From: Alentia gelatinosa
Taxonomy: Eukaryota; Annelida; Polychaeta; Phyllodocida; Polynoidae
Direction of reading: 5' to 3'
Length of the DNA: 64,000 nucleotides
NCBI GenBank assembly: GCA_950022655.1
Contig: OX465579.1
Span: 75,527,193-75,591,192, forward strand
The notes beneath the pieces are model-generated. The model did no database searches. It was not told the origin of the DNA and worked only from the letters and a program-made list of their open reading frames with translations. Below are positions 49,809 through 60,229 of the stretch, one piece after another (the first letter of the stretch is position 1; every line of letters begins with the position of its first letter). A program made the position numbers and the translations under genes.

Positions 49809-50546
49809 ATGGCGGCACGTTTCCCAATATCCTACCCAACCAAACTGGACAAAGAAATAGAAAAGCTTGAAGCCATACTTATTAAATCCTGGTCACCATT
49901 GCCACAAAATGTTATCATCGGTGACTCAAGAGTGTCACGCCTGTATGAATCTAGTGCTGCCGCAAATAAAAAAGCACAGAGGTTCAATGTTTTTGCTGTA
50001 CCAGGTGCCAGCCTTCAGGACTGTATTGTCTTGACAAGCAACCACCTGAAAAGAAGTCCAAATGCGGTAGTCTACATCATAGCAGGAACCTGCAATATTA
50101 CCCACAAAAACCCAGTGACCAAAGCCATAGAATTTCAATGGGAGACCACTGACTCACTAGTACAACATATCCTAACCTACGCCGAAACTGGTCACAAATG
50201 GCTCCGAGACAACTTCCCAAACTCCCGCTTCATGGTCTGCCCAATTACGGGCATTGACTTATCAAAGTGTGTAAAAACCTCAACGGACAACGACCAACAA
50301 ATTGTCAATAATGCAATCCCTATGATAAATAAAAAACTGATTGAAATAAATTACGACAACCTAAAGATCTGCCAACCCTGGCTGGCAAACCACGTGCACA
50401 AACACAGGAGAGGGAAAATCAGAGAGCACTATGAGCTCTTACATACCGACGGTATACATCCCACCCACCAATTGCTGGACTTGTGGGCAAATGATCTACT
50501 AATGTCATTTGAGAAAAACATTCCTGTCTTGACAGGTCACTGGTAA
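49809..50546 (+). CDS. LINE ORF2: SGNH/GDSL-esterase-like protein
   Basis: An intact 245-residue ORF starting 18 bases after ORF1. SGNH blocks are visible: VIIGDSR near residue 37 (nucleophile Ser), IIAGTCNIT (block III Asn), and DGIHPTHQ near residue 215 (block V Asp and His). An esterase domain is an established component of ORF1 in CR1-type LINEs, where it is proposed to act on lipids or membranes, but there it is usually fused within ORF1. Here it is a separate ORF. The only undamaged reading frame of the element. Confidence 0.82.
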   Translation: MAARFPISYPTKLDKEIEKLEAILIKSWSPLPQNVIIGDSRVSRLYESSAAANKKAQRFNVFAVPGASLQDCIVLTSNHLKRSPNAVVYIIAGTCNITHKNPVTKAIEFQWETTDSLVQHILTYAETGHKWLRDNFPNSRFMVCPITGIDLSKCVKTSTDNDQQIVNNAIPMINKKLIEINYDNLKICQPWLANHVHKHRRGKIREHYELLHTDGIHPTHQLLDLWANDLLMSFEKNIPVLTGHW

Positions 50547-51136
50547 TCCTAAATAATAAATAGACACGGGCCAAGGGGCATTCAAAACTTGACAGTTGTT
50601 AGTTACAATAGTCAACTTAATAACCCACACCCGTTGTCACTTCAAAATTCAAACTACTTGTTATAAGAGCTAAATAATTACTTAACTACTATACTCTAAG
50701 AACTAAATATTTCCTGGTATAAATTGATATGCTGACAAATGGAAAGGATCGATGGTTGTTAGTTACAATAGTCGATGCCAACCCACAACATCAGTATTAC
50801 AGGCTCTACTGGGGATTGAGGGAAATCTGTCACTATGAGGCTTACTATATACGAATTACTATAAAGAAGGCGCTGCCTGCTGCTACTGCTGCTATCTGGT
50901 AGGACCTATTTTCTACCTTAGTTGATTTTGTTTTTTGCTGATGGGGAAAAGGCCGATGTCAGCACCCATGTTATCAGTTGCACTGTTATTTAGTTATGTA
51001 CTTCGCTTTAAGTTGCCATTTACTAAAATGAAACAAATGCCCACAAAATATTGTCACACAGTGAAGGAGTGTAATTGTTGCCACTCAAGGTGTAGGGGAA
51101 CTGGTATGAAGACATTTTACTCTGAGATAGGAGAAA
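50547..51136 (+). other. Spacer between ORF2 and ORF3 with a 19-bp direct repeat
   Basis: A 590-bp AT-rich spacer. The sequence GTTGTTAGTTACAATAGTC occurs at 50595-50613 and again at 50755-50773, each followed by an AACCCACA segment, so about 40 bp of a 160-bp period is duplicated. It might hold signals for expressing ORF3 (internal promoter or re-initiation), but nothing proves this. Confidence 0.6.
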
Positions 51137-54009
51137 ATGACTTCTATGTATAACATTGATGATATGGATAAGAGGAAGGGGTTGAAATTTATCCATGCGA
51201 ACTTATGTAGCCTGCGGGCGAAATATGACTCAGTACTGATTGAAAATAGAAATAAGTTATGGGATATATTCTCGATATCTGAAACGTGGTTAACTGAAAA
51301 AGACGGACCGAGAGATTATAACCTGCCTGGATATCACTTTTTTAGGGAGGATCGCTCCTGGAAAGAAAAGGAGACTGATCAGGGACCAAAAGTGGGGGGG
51401 GGGGGGGTATTGGAGTGTATATAAAAAAAGATCTAGAAGCAGATGCATACAGTTATAAATATTTAAATATGAGTATGAGACATATCGAGCTTCAGGTTAT
51501 TAAACTAAAACGTAAAGTGGCCAGAGATGTGATACTATTAACCGTTTATAGACCTACTGGGGGAAACAAGGAACTGTTTAAAACGTTTTTGATGGAAAAA
51601 CTGATGGACCTGGAACATGAGAAGGTTGAAATACTAATTATGGGGGATTTTAATATAAATGTGCTAGAACAATCACCTGAAGTTACAAATTTTTTATCAG
51701 AAATGAAGCAAATGGGGTTATCTCAATTAATTAATAACTACACTAGATTTAGCCAGAACAGTACGGCGATTGATTTAATTTTCACAAATGCTAATGACAC
51801 TAAACTAGCAGGGGTACTGGACATGGCATTCAGTGACCATCAGGCCATTTTCATTATAAAGAAGAAAACCCAATCACAAAGCGTAAGGAAAGAATTTAGA
51901 GGAAGATCATATATAAAGTATAACCCGAGTACCTTCAAAACACATCTACTAAACTGGGACTGGGAAAGTTTTAAGAAATCAGAAAACACCACAGAAAAAT
52001 GGGAACTGTTGCTAAAGGCAATAAACGGATACCTTGATATACACTGTAAATACCGAAACTTCAAATCAAAAACAAAAGATCAGCCCTGGATCACTATCGA
52101 AGAAATAGAAATCGCTAGAGATAAAAATAGACTCCTTCGCAAGGCTAAAAAAACGGGCTTACAGGGAGACTGGGCAAGGGCCCGCCTGGCTAGAAATGAA
52201 GCAAACAAAAAGATAAAAAGGGCTCGACAATTGTTTATAACTAGAAAACTGGATGAAACAAAATCGGATCACAGAAAGTTCTGGCGGATTGTAAATAATA
52301 TATTACCAAATATGGATGGTGACAAAGACCCACACAAGATAGAACTCAAAGATGAAAATAACAATATAGTACTAGATACCCCAAATTTTATAAATAATTA
52401 TTTTACAAATATAGGGCCAAGCCTAGCTTCAGACATGTATGTACCATGGAAAATGCATGATGTGGTGAATCAATCACAAATGGACAATTTAAGGACAAAC
52501 AGAGAAGAGGTAATCAAAATTGCAAAAAACATCAAGGTCTCAAAAAATTCTAAGATAGAGGGAATAAACACCAAGGTCTACCGAGATACTATGTTATTTA
52601 TCCCAGACCATTTTGTAATGCTATTCAACAACTGCTTCAAGCACAATGACTTACCACTTAGCTGGAAAAGTTCAACCATTGTCCCCATCCCAAAAGGTGG
52701 GGACCCAACTCTAGTTTCAAATTTAAGGCCAATTTCTTTGCTACCGGTAGTGGCCAAGTCGATTGAACGAATAGTGCATAATAAGTTAATAGATTTCCTT
52801 GACACACACAACATCATTACTGAAAATCAAGCAGGCTTTCGGAAAGGTCGGTCGACAACACAAGCAGTAGCCCACCTGACTGATAAAATACTCGCAGATA
52901 GGAATGTTGGCATGGAAACGAGTGCCATATTCCTGGATTTTGCTAAGGCATTTGACACGGTAAATCACGATCTGCTGCTTAATAAGTTGATAAATTATGG
53001 TGTCAGGGGTACAAACTTAGACTGGTTTAGGAGTTATCTATCCAACAGAAATTAAACTGTTAAAGTAAATAATCAGACCTCAAACCCAACAACTGTTACC
53101 TGCGGGGTCCCGCAGGGATCCATTTTGGGTCCGCAGTTATTTTTAATTTATATTAATGACCTTAAGAATATTCTACAACACTCCCAAATTGGCCTCTACG
53201 CGGACGACACTGTATTGTATCTCTCAAGCAATCAATTAGTAAATATAAAACATAGGTTACAAACTTACTTGGATAATGTCGAACTATGATGTCTCCAAAA
53301 CAAACTGTCAATCAACAAGAAAAAAACAAAAGCAATGACGTTTCACTCTGGTTACTCAAAAAGAAACAGAATAGAACCGGTGTATAATCTAGGAGACACC
53401 TTACTGCAAAATGTGTATAGTTATAACTATCTCGGCGTAATGTTAGATCCAACCCTAGACTTTAAATGCCATATTCAGCGTCTCTATAGAAATTTATCAC
53501 ATAAGCTTTACCAACTTACTAAAATGAGACCATACCTAACGAAGAGTGCAGCGCTAAGAGTTTACAAAACGTGTATACTTCCGTATATGGATTACTGTGA
53601 TATATTGTATATGTCATCTAATTTTCATGTTATAAACAAATTACAAACTTACCAAAATAAATGTATACGTTTGTGTTTAAAACTCCACAAAAGAACACCT
53701 GTCCATATTATACATGCTATTGCCCAGTTGTCGTATCTTAAAGACAGATGCCTGATGCATCTTAAAAACTTCATGTATAAGAGAGCTAACGATGTCAAGT
53801 TTGTGGACAATGTACGTGCTCCAACCAGAGCAAATGATGCTCCATTGATAAGACTCCATAGACCAAACTGTATGTCGTACCAAAGGTCTATTGAATACAG
53901 GGGTGGAATACTGTGGAATGAATTGTCACCACTCATAAGAAATACACCCAGTTATGAGTACTTTAAAAACCTGACAAAGACACATCTAAAAGAGCTGGTT
54001 CCGAAATGA
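51137..54009 (+). pseudogene. LINE ORF3: endonuclease-reverse transcriptase (frameshift and two stops)
   Basis: The N-terminal apurinic-like endonuclease shows HANLCSL, ISETWL, PGYHFF, VYRPTGG, IMGDFNIN, STAIDLIFTN and SDHQA in order. The frame shifts in a run of 14 G at 51394-51407, between the PGYHFF block and YIKKDL. The RT domain follows with LRPISLLP, NQAGFRKGRSTTQA, FLDFAKAFDTV, GVPQGSILGP (53104) and the catalytic YADD at 53197-53208. TAA at 53053 and TGA at 53287 interrupt it. The thumb/C-terminal region, with YLGVMLD and the LWNELSP motif near the end, is intact to 54009. This enzyme nicks the target and copies the element RNA onto it. The G-run could be a sequencing slip; the two stops are clean substitutions. 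Confidence 0.9.
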
Positions 54010-54433
54010 TAAATCAAACCGACGGTACTAGTTTTTACACAAGAGCCCTATGTGGAATTTATTTACTTCCCTAGCGCAGAAAGCCCAAATTTGTCACTGG
54101 TCTGTACTTGCAATAAGAGCTAAGATTATATACTCAACACCTTGCAAGGTCTATATCATGGGTAAAATTACTTATATCATATATCATATTTTGGATGTGA
54201 AAACGAGTTTCCCTAGGAGATAGTGGCGTTCAAAGTTCGCTGTTAAGATGTTTTATTAAGGTGACAAATGAGAGAGTGAGGCAAAATGATATGGTAAAAG
54301 GGCACGACAACGAAAACCAGCTATTACTGTAACATAGCTGATTGTCATTAGCCCTCTTTTATTGACTATAATGAAACATACCTGAACAACCAAGTTCAAA
54401 CTTGTATACCTCAACTTTGTACCAACTGGAGTC

Positions 54434-54459
54434 AATAAAAGAAATCTTTAAAAAAAAAA
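54434..54459 (+). terminator. Polyadenylation signal and A-tail of the LINE
   Basis: AATAAA at 54434-54439 is followed 11 bases later by ten A (54450-54459), then CCAAAAAAAGC. This marks the 3' end of the plus-strand element. Confidence 0.75.
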
Positions 54460-54476
54460 CCAAAAAAAGCTTATAT

Positions 54477-55615
54477 ATTTTTTCCCCTTTTTTCTATGTA
54501 TAAATTAATGAAAGAAGCCCTCCTCTCCTTTGATAAATGTTCCTTTCTTGTCAGTCCATGTAACCTCAGGAATCTCGAATCTGTATTTCATAGAAAATTA
54601 CAAATTATGAAGGAGGACCCGACAACACAGACTTAATCATGGATGGATAATAATACACATACATACAAAGACTATAAAAATATACAACAACACACGTTTA
54701 GTCACAAAACACTACTAAACTTCACATCAACATATTACAAGACAGGAAGATTAAGTAGGTGAGATATGATGACTTTATAGATTAAAATCCCTGCCCTCCC
54801 TGAACAGAAAGGCCCGCCCCCCGACACTGTGTTGCACATGACATAACACCCTTGCCAAAGTACAAGATTCCTTCTTGACACTAGAAAGGTCTCCTATTTA
54901 CATCATTGCCTCCAGCATTTTATTCCACTTTGTAAATCGCTCCTTTTTACCTAGCAGTTCGCAGATATATTTTTCTAAATACAAACTATTACGGAATTCC
55001 CTGCTCCATGCATTCTGTTACAATAGGAACAAACTGGTGTAGGTAAAACCTTAATCTTGTAGAGAAAATAATTAGTGGGAATTACATTGTGAATTATCTT
55101 TAAAAAGAAGGATTGCAACTTTGTTTCTCTCATGACCCGGTAGGCACTTCTATATAATGTTTTAAAATCTTTATCTGAAAATTTCTCACAATTAAGCTTT
55201 ATGTCCTTCCAGTAGTTCATACCAGGGGAAACCGTCTTATCCTTTGCCAACAGGAAGTTATATATCTTTTTATTACAGGTCATAGCATTAAAGGAACCAG
55301 CTCCATGGTCAAGAATCATGAGACACATGGATTCTGTCTTAAAATCTTCAAAGGACATGCTACTTGACCGGGGTATATTTCTCCGTAGTTTTAACCAAGT
55401 TTGTTCATCACAATTGACATAATACATTTCCTCAATTTAATCCCTCATCATAAATCTTTTTCCCCGTATCAAGTCTTGAACCTGTATAATACCTGCTTTT
55501 CGCCTGCTGCGGATTGATCCAGGGATTGATCCAGGGAACACATTATATATATCCCTCCATTGTTTAATGATTTGTTTGTAAAATTTCGGAAGGTTGGGAG
55601 GGTCCCTGTAAGTCA
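54477..55615 (-). mobile_element. 3' fragment of an L1-like LINE
   Basis: The minus-strand coding part runs from about 55615 to a stop at 54898. It has the LPKFYKQIIKQWRDIYN segment, then IIQVQDLIRGKRF, then the zinc-binding end of L1-type reverse transcriptases (LPTPVCSYCNR), and finally FRNSLYLEKYICELL after a deletion that removes part of the zf-RVT motif and shifts the frame. An in-frame TAA lies near 55439, and a 12-bp direct duplication (GATTGATCCAGG twice) near 55513 adds four residues. The T-rich run at 54477-54494 may be its A-tail seen from the other strand. 5'-truncated, as is common for LINE copies. Confidence 0.75.
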
Positions 55616-55842
55616 CCTAAGGCTTCATATTATCTGACGTTTGCCTCAAAATATACGATTCACATCACTGTGCCTTCTAGAGGCCTGCCTATATTTTCAG
55701 GCCTTGGCAAACACTCTTTTCTCTTCAGGCATAAAGGAAAATTATATATCAGGTCATGTCATTATTAGGGTCATGTCATTATTATCTTACACCTATGTGA
55801 TCTCGCTGAGGAGCTCACTATTGGATAAACGGATCTTGCTTT

Positions 55843-56208
55843 CTACCCTCTCCGTTGCGCATTGAACCTGTTCGCCTCTGAGACCTCCCAACCATTAAAT
55901 GCCATCACAAGGGCAGACATTGCGACTATCGGTTCACCACTAGCTATACGCCTACTCTCATCCACGACCTCTCTGGCTTTCTCTCCCAAGTTATTGTAGC
56001 GTCTCGGCCAAGTATTTTAAGCTCTGGGGATCTTAGCTAGTGGTGGCCCCTGTAGCCCCTCTTGACCCTTGTTTTTACTCCGGCCAGGGACCTCACTAAT
56101 GGCAGATGTCTTCACCAGGGTGCTTCCCCTTCTCCTCACATGGACGTTCCGACTCCACACACCTTCACCTCCCACTCTTTCCACCACGGGGCACCCAGTA
56201 TGCAGCAA
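55843..56208 (-). pseudogene. Unassigned minus-strand reading frame with one internal stop
   Basis: About 120 codons open except for one TAA near 56017. The segment EKAREVVDESRRIASGEP and SALVMAFNGWEVSEANRF reads like a real, helix-rich protein, and GC content is higher than around it. I suspect a Gag-like or other retroelement protein remnant, but cannot name the family. The base string TCACCACTAG here resembles the array exon ends by chance only. Confidence 0.35.
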
Positions 56209-56497
56209 CTACGGGGGACCCACTAGAAAATGGCAACTGGGCTTCAAACAATGCTTTATTATACAGAAACAGGATTACTGTGGCTGTACGTGATTAATAT
56301 ACGGTAGAATCCACGATCAGATGAACAAATGTCTAAAGCAGAGGTAAGACAAGATAAGACAATAAAAATGTATCAATGTTCTGGTTGCCGTAATTTATCT
56401 GGCGAATCTTGTAATACTGAGTTTCATATTACAATTTGCTGTACTACTGAACTTCATTTTTCATACCACGATCGAAAGATTTACTAATGTATACTAG

Positions 56498-56643
56498 AGG
56501 GAAACTATGTTCCGGTGAAAGGAAGTCAAAGTTACGAGGTAAGGCTTGGAAAAATTACTGCCCAAGGCCCTGGCCGCGGGCAGTAATTTTTCCAAGCCTT
56601 ACCGAGTAATTTTGACTTCCTTTCACTGGTACTTGGTTTCCCT
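56498..56643. repeat. 146-bp near-perfect palindrome (foldback element)
   Basis: The inner arms 56512-56563 and 56578-56629 are complementary at 48 of 52 positions, around a 14-base GC-rich loop. The outer 14 bases on each side (GGGAAAC/GTTTCCC) also pair imperfectly. A transcript would form a long hairpin. It may be a foldback MITE or a hairpin-RNA precursor. No coding potential. Confidence 0.85.
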
Positions 56644-56699
56644 ATTCCTATATACCTTCAAATGTAGTTTAATAAGAGACAATCTGATTGGCCTAATGT

Positions 56700-56753
56700 C
56701 AACCTTGGGTAGTATACGGCAACCTTGGGTAGTATACCAACCTTGGGTAGTAT
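56700..56753. repeat. Three copies of CAACCTTGGGTAGTAT
   Basis: Copies at 56700-56715, 56720-56735 and 56738-56753, separated by 4 and 2 bases. A short local tandem duplication 57 bp from the palindrome. Confidence 0.85.
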
Positions 56754-56760
56754 CAGATAG

Positions 56761-57400
56761 TTACTCCACCCCCCAGAGCGTGGTGTAAGCATAGAGTGTA
56801 CAGCCATAGGTATATAGGAATAGATCTTACGTCTTGTTTCAGACTTTATGATAACTACCGCGGAAGAGACATCAAACTGGAAATATATCTAAGGAATATT
56901 TCTCCAGGGCAATTGCCGAGGCAATCGAGATAAATTAGTCACAACGACCTAGAGTAGTATTCTGAGGTGAATTCCAATGGAATGAATGCTATTGGCTTTT
57001 GTGGCAGGTCAGGCTCTTTTCTGTTTGGATTGCTCTGCCAGTCATGTTAATCATGAATACTCATAGCATCATATTCCTCTCTAATCGTTATTATGTTCTA
57101 AAGGTTTTTATGTGGGTAGAACTTGTATCTGAGGTTGGCTTATTAGCCTTCCTGCTGCCCTGTTCTGCTGCCTGTTGCAAATCTATATCATCATACAATT
57201 TCCTGAATATAGACCAGGTGTACATAGACAGGCAGGGAGAAGCAAAAGTGTAACAGTATTCCATACAGTAGAACAGTGTTTATTTGATGAGATGGATAAC
57301 ATATAGCATCTATCCTAGTAAATTGGTATTTTAATGTGTCCGCCACCACAGAGTATCATCTCCCAAAGACAGTGCAAGGTGTACAGATGAATGCATTCCT
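56761..57400. other. Unassigned sequence
   Basis: Short open frames only, with no known domain; none has convincing coding character. No repeat or RNA gene recognised. Confidence 0.4.
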
Positions 57401-58900
57401 AAACTAGTTATAATTAAGGGCAAGTATAATGATATAATCTGTATAGTGAGTTTTAAAGTATATATGTTGCCTTGAATGTTGTACTTTAGGTAGAGTGTTG
57501 ACCCTATGAAAAAGATATGGGTAACCTTGGGTCAAATTATTGAAACAGGGAAATGCCGGAGTGTGAAAGTAGGCTAGTTTGATATGATACAGTTGTGAAA
57601 AAATACATTGATACATGAGCTGTTGGAAACACAAGCAGTTCCTAATATTAACTATGGGACAACTTGGATAGCTTTTCATCGTTTCCTTTTAAATGTTTTA
57701 GGGTTGTAGAATGGGTGTATTCAGGTTTGATATTGTTCCAAGCCTCAATATACTTGATATAGAGAGAGTTGGACCTTTGACCTTGCCGAGATCAGTCTAG
57801 TGATTTGGTTCCTTTTGTTTGGGAGGCCTCTGTTGTCTGTTTGATCTGAGATTAGAGGAATGATTAGGCATAATACAGTAGGTGTATTTTCCGATGTTGA
57901 GTAAATGGTTTGTTATTAGACCTTGAGTGTAGGTGTTCAGTGTTCATGGAATGGTTTGGCCAAAGTTTCACTCTGTGGGCTATTTTCAGAACATTGAGAT
58001 GTTATAGGTAATTGTTATTATTTTATTATCATGGATAGAATCACAGTACTTAAAGTAAAAAATGATGGTGCTTTTGTAGATTTTAATAACAGTTTGTGGG
58101 TTAACCGAGCTTCGTATTTTAGACAAAAATTAAATATTGTGCGCAACTTTCTTGATGATATTTTTCCTGTGTTCATCAAAGTTCAGCCTATTATCAATCA
58201 TCAACCCCAAATAGTTAAAGCCTTTAGCTTGCTCCAACAGTTCATTGATCAGGGATAACTATGGATTATTTCTAATTATTTTGGTACCATACTATCTCCA
58301 GGATGTTTTCGTCTTATCTATGGTTAAAAAGTTCGTCCTGCACTAGGGCTTAACAAGGGCTAATGCTTGGACCTTTTGGTGGTGAGTATTACTGGAGATA
58401 ACAGTATCATCTGAAAAAGTCTCACTTGGTAGCTTTTAAGGCAGTTGGCCATTAATTGAGGTAGCTGAAAACCATTTACAGGTGAGATTGGACAGGCCCA
58501 TGTCACTAAGTTTTCTTTTATCAAGATATTGTGGAATACTGTTTTTAAGGCCTTCATTAGCTCATAGGGGACAGGGCAGGGTATGTGTGATCGGAGTTGT
58601 GTGTTTCTTAACCAATATTTTGTCCAATATAAGCAAATAAAGTATTGATGAAATTAGGTCTCTATCTTTCGTAGTAGTTTCTATCTTTGATTACTTTAAA
58701 AAGATCTTCATTTAACCAGTCTATTTTTCTTTCTGGAATTGTGATGGACATATTCAATAAATTGATGTTTCAAAACTAGCTGAGGTTAGCTTTGTGACCA
58801 TATTTTGTAGTGGCTATATCTATAACATTCAGTTTAGGATGTCTTCATACAGACCTCTGGCAGTCTTTAGGTGTGACACTGCCACTGAGAATCAGATCTA
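57400..58900 (-). pseudogene. Degenerate LINE (CR1/jockey-like) with internal deletion
   Basis: Read on the minus strand from 58900 downward: a post-endonuclease segment (IDWLNEDLFKVIKDRN), a piece like the FANIG motif near 58630, then, after a deletion, KTVFHNILI (end of the KAFDTV block), NCLKSYQVRLF, a frameshift, and SDDTVI near 58405 in place of ADD. After that come LTIDKTK, FNYLGLMIDNRLNF near 58190, SRSNNKPF near 57900, and IEAWNNIKPEY near 57740, the usual C-terminus. Sequence below about 57650 is probably 3' UTR. Many stops and frameshifts: an old copy, more decayed than the element at 48351. Confidence 0.7.
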
Positions 58901-60229
58901 GTCATCTGAAGGAATTCATCTGATGTCTAACATACCTTTACACTATTCCCTAACCTTTGAAACTTGTATGACGTGTTATGGGAAATGGCCAATATCAGTA
59001 CATTAATTTGACGGTTTACCTCCTCTTCCTATGCCGACATAACAGACGAATTTTACAGTCAGTTCGAAACCTACGACCCAGCAACATGAGGCATGTGTTC
59101 AGTGTAACCGACATTTGAAGTGTGTCAAATAGATTTTCCAGCCTGAACTTTTTCAATAGACGATGTTTCACAAAGTTAGCTCACACATATAACTACGTCT
59201 TACATAGATCACTACGCAAGTTGTATTCCTTTTATGTATTTTTCTATGCCGGTGAGGCGAATGTATCACTTATATGGAGGGTGGTTCTGGCCCCTAAGAT
59301 TTGAGGTCAACTCTCGACTGTATAGCCCTCCCAAGGCGCTAGAAAATATCATGTAAGGAGGTCAGGGTGAAGGTCGGGGTTTGCTGCGAATGCAGTCATT
59401 GGCTACTCGGTCTACTCTATTCCTTATATGGACTTAAGGTAATGGGACAACTCCATGCTGGAGGCCATAGTAATATTGATTTCAGTCGTGTTCGCACTGC
59501 CGAACTATGGATGTGATACTACCCGTACCCGTACCATATTCCACCCATCATTAAATGCTAATCAGTCGTTGTATTTTTCCCTGATATTATGCCTTATGAT
59601 AGAATACCAGTCAGGTAGTATAACTAGTAATTCTAGCTGTCATATCAGAAATAATCCCTGTAGACCAGTATTCGATTGTATTTGAATCGCATTTTGGGTA
59701 TACAAAATACTCTCCAACTCGCCATCGTCATTATGATAAAACACAATATTATGTGTCAAAGATCTACTGATACATGATGCAGTAAGAATATTACTGTTCT
59801 CCTTTTTGAGTTGTGTTTGATAATTTCCCCAGATAGGGAGAAAATATAAAACCTTGGTGTTTGAGTTATACTTAACATCTGTATATGATACATATTAAGG
59901 ATTGGAGCATTTTTATAGAGGGCACGAAACAGAAGTCTAGAAATTACATAAAGTTACAACATAGGAAAGGGAGGCAATGGAATGATGAGGTTTACTACCA
60001 AAATGTTAAAATATATATAGGAGACATTATAAGTGTAATAACACAATGTAGCCAAATGCAGATACTCGATTGTTCATTGTTGGATTATTCACCTGTAAAA
60101 TGCATTCAAATTGATAATTAATAAATAATGTTTATCCGCACCTATGGTTCCCAGAGTGAGGAACTATTGTGTGGTTTTGGTATCGGGCCCTCAGCACCAG
60201 GCTCATGTTCCCGACCGTTCTTGACCTCG
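58901..60229. other. Unassigned AT-rich sequence
   Basis: Several short open frames on the plus strand, the longest at 59885-60121 (78 codons, basic, no known motif). I see no splice-bounded exon of the array type, no RNA gene and no transposon domain. Confidence 0.4.

Larger units (their letters stand above)
48351..54460 (+). mobile_element. Non-LTR retrotransposon (CR1/jockey-like), three ORFs, nearly full length
   Basis: Three consecutive plus-strand ORFs (48351-49790, 49809-50546, 51137-54009) are followed by a 3' UTR with AATAAA at 54434 and an A-run at 54450-54459. The endonuclease and RT motifs, and the presence of an esterase-like protein, fit the CR1 side of the jockey superfamily. 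The 5' limit is uncertain: 48146-48350 may be 5' UTR. One in-frame stop in ORF1, two in ORF3 and a G-run frameshift show this copy is inactive, but the low number of lesions means it is fairly young. Confidence 0.88.

Noticed and set aside
55920..55950. TCACCACTAG string matching the end of array exons A and B
   Set aside because: The match is ten bases only and lies inside an unrelated minus-strand reading frame with no acceptor at the right distance.
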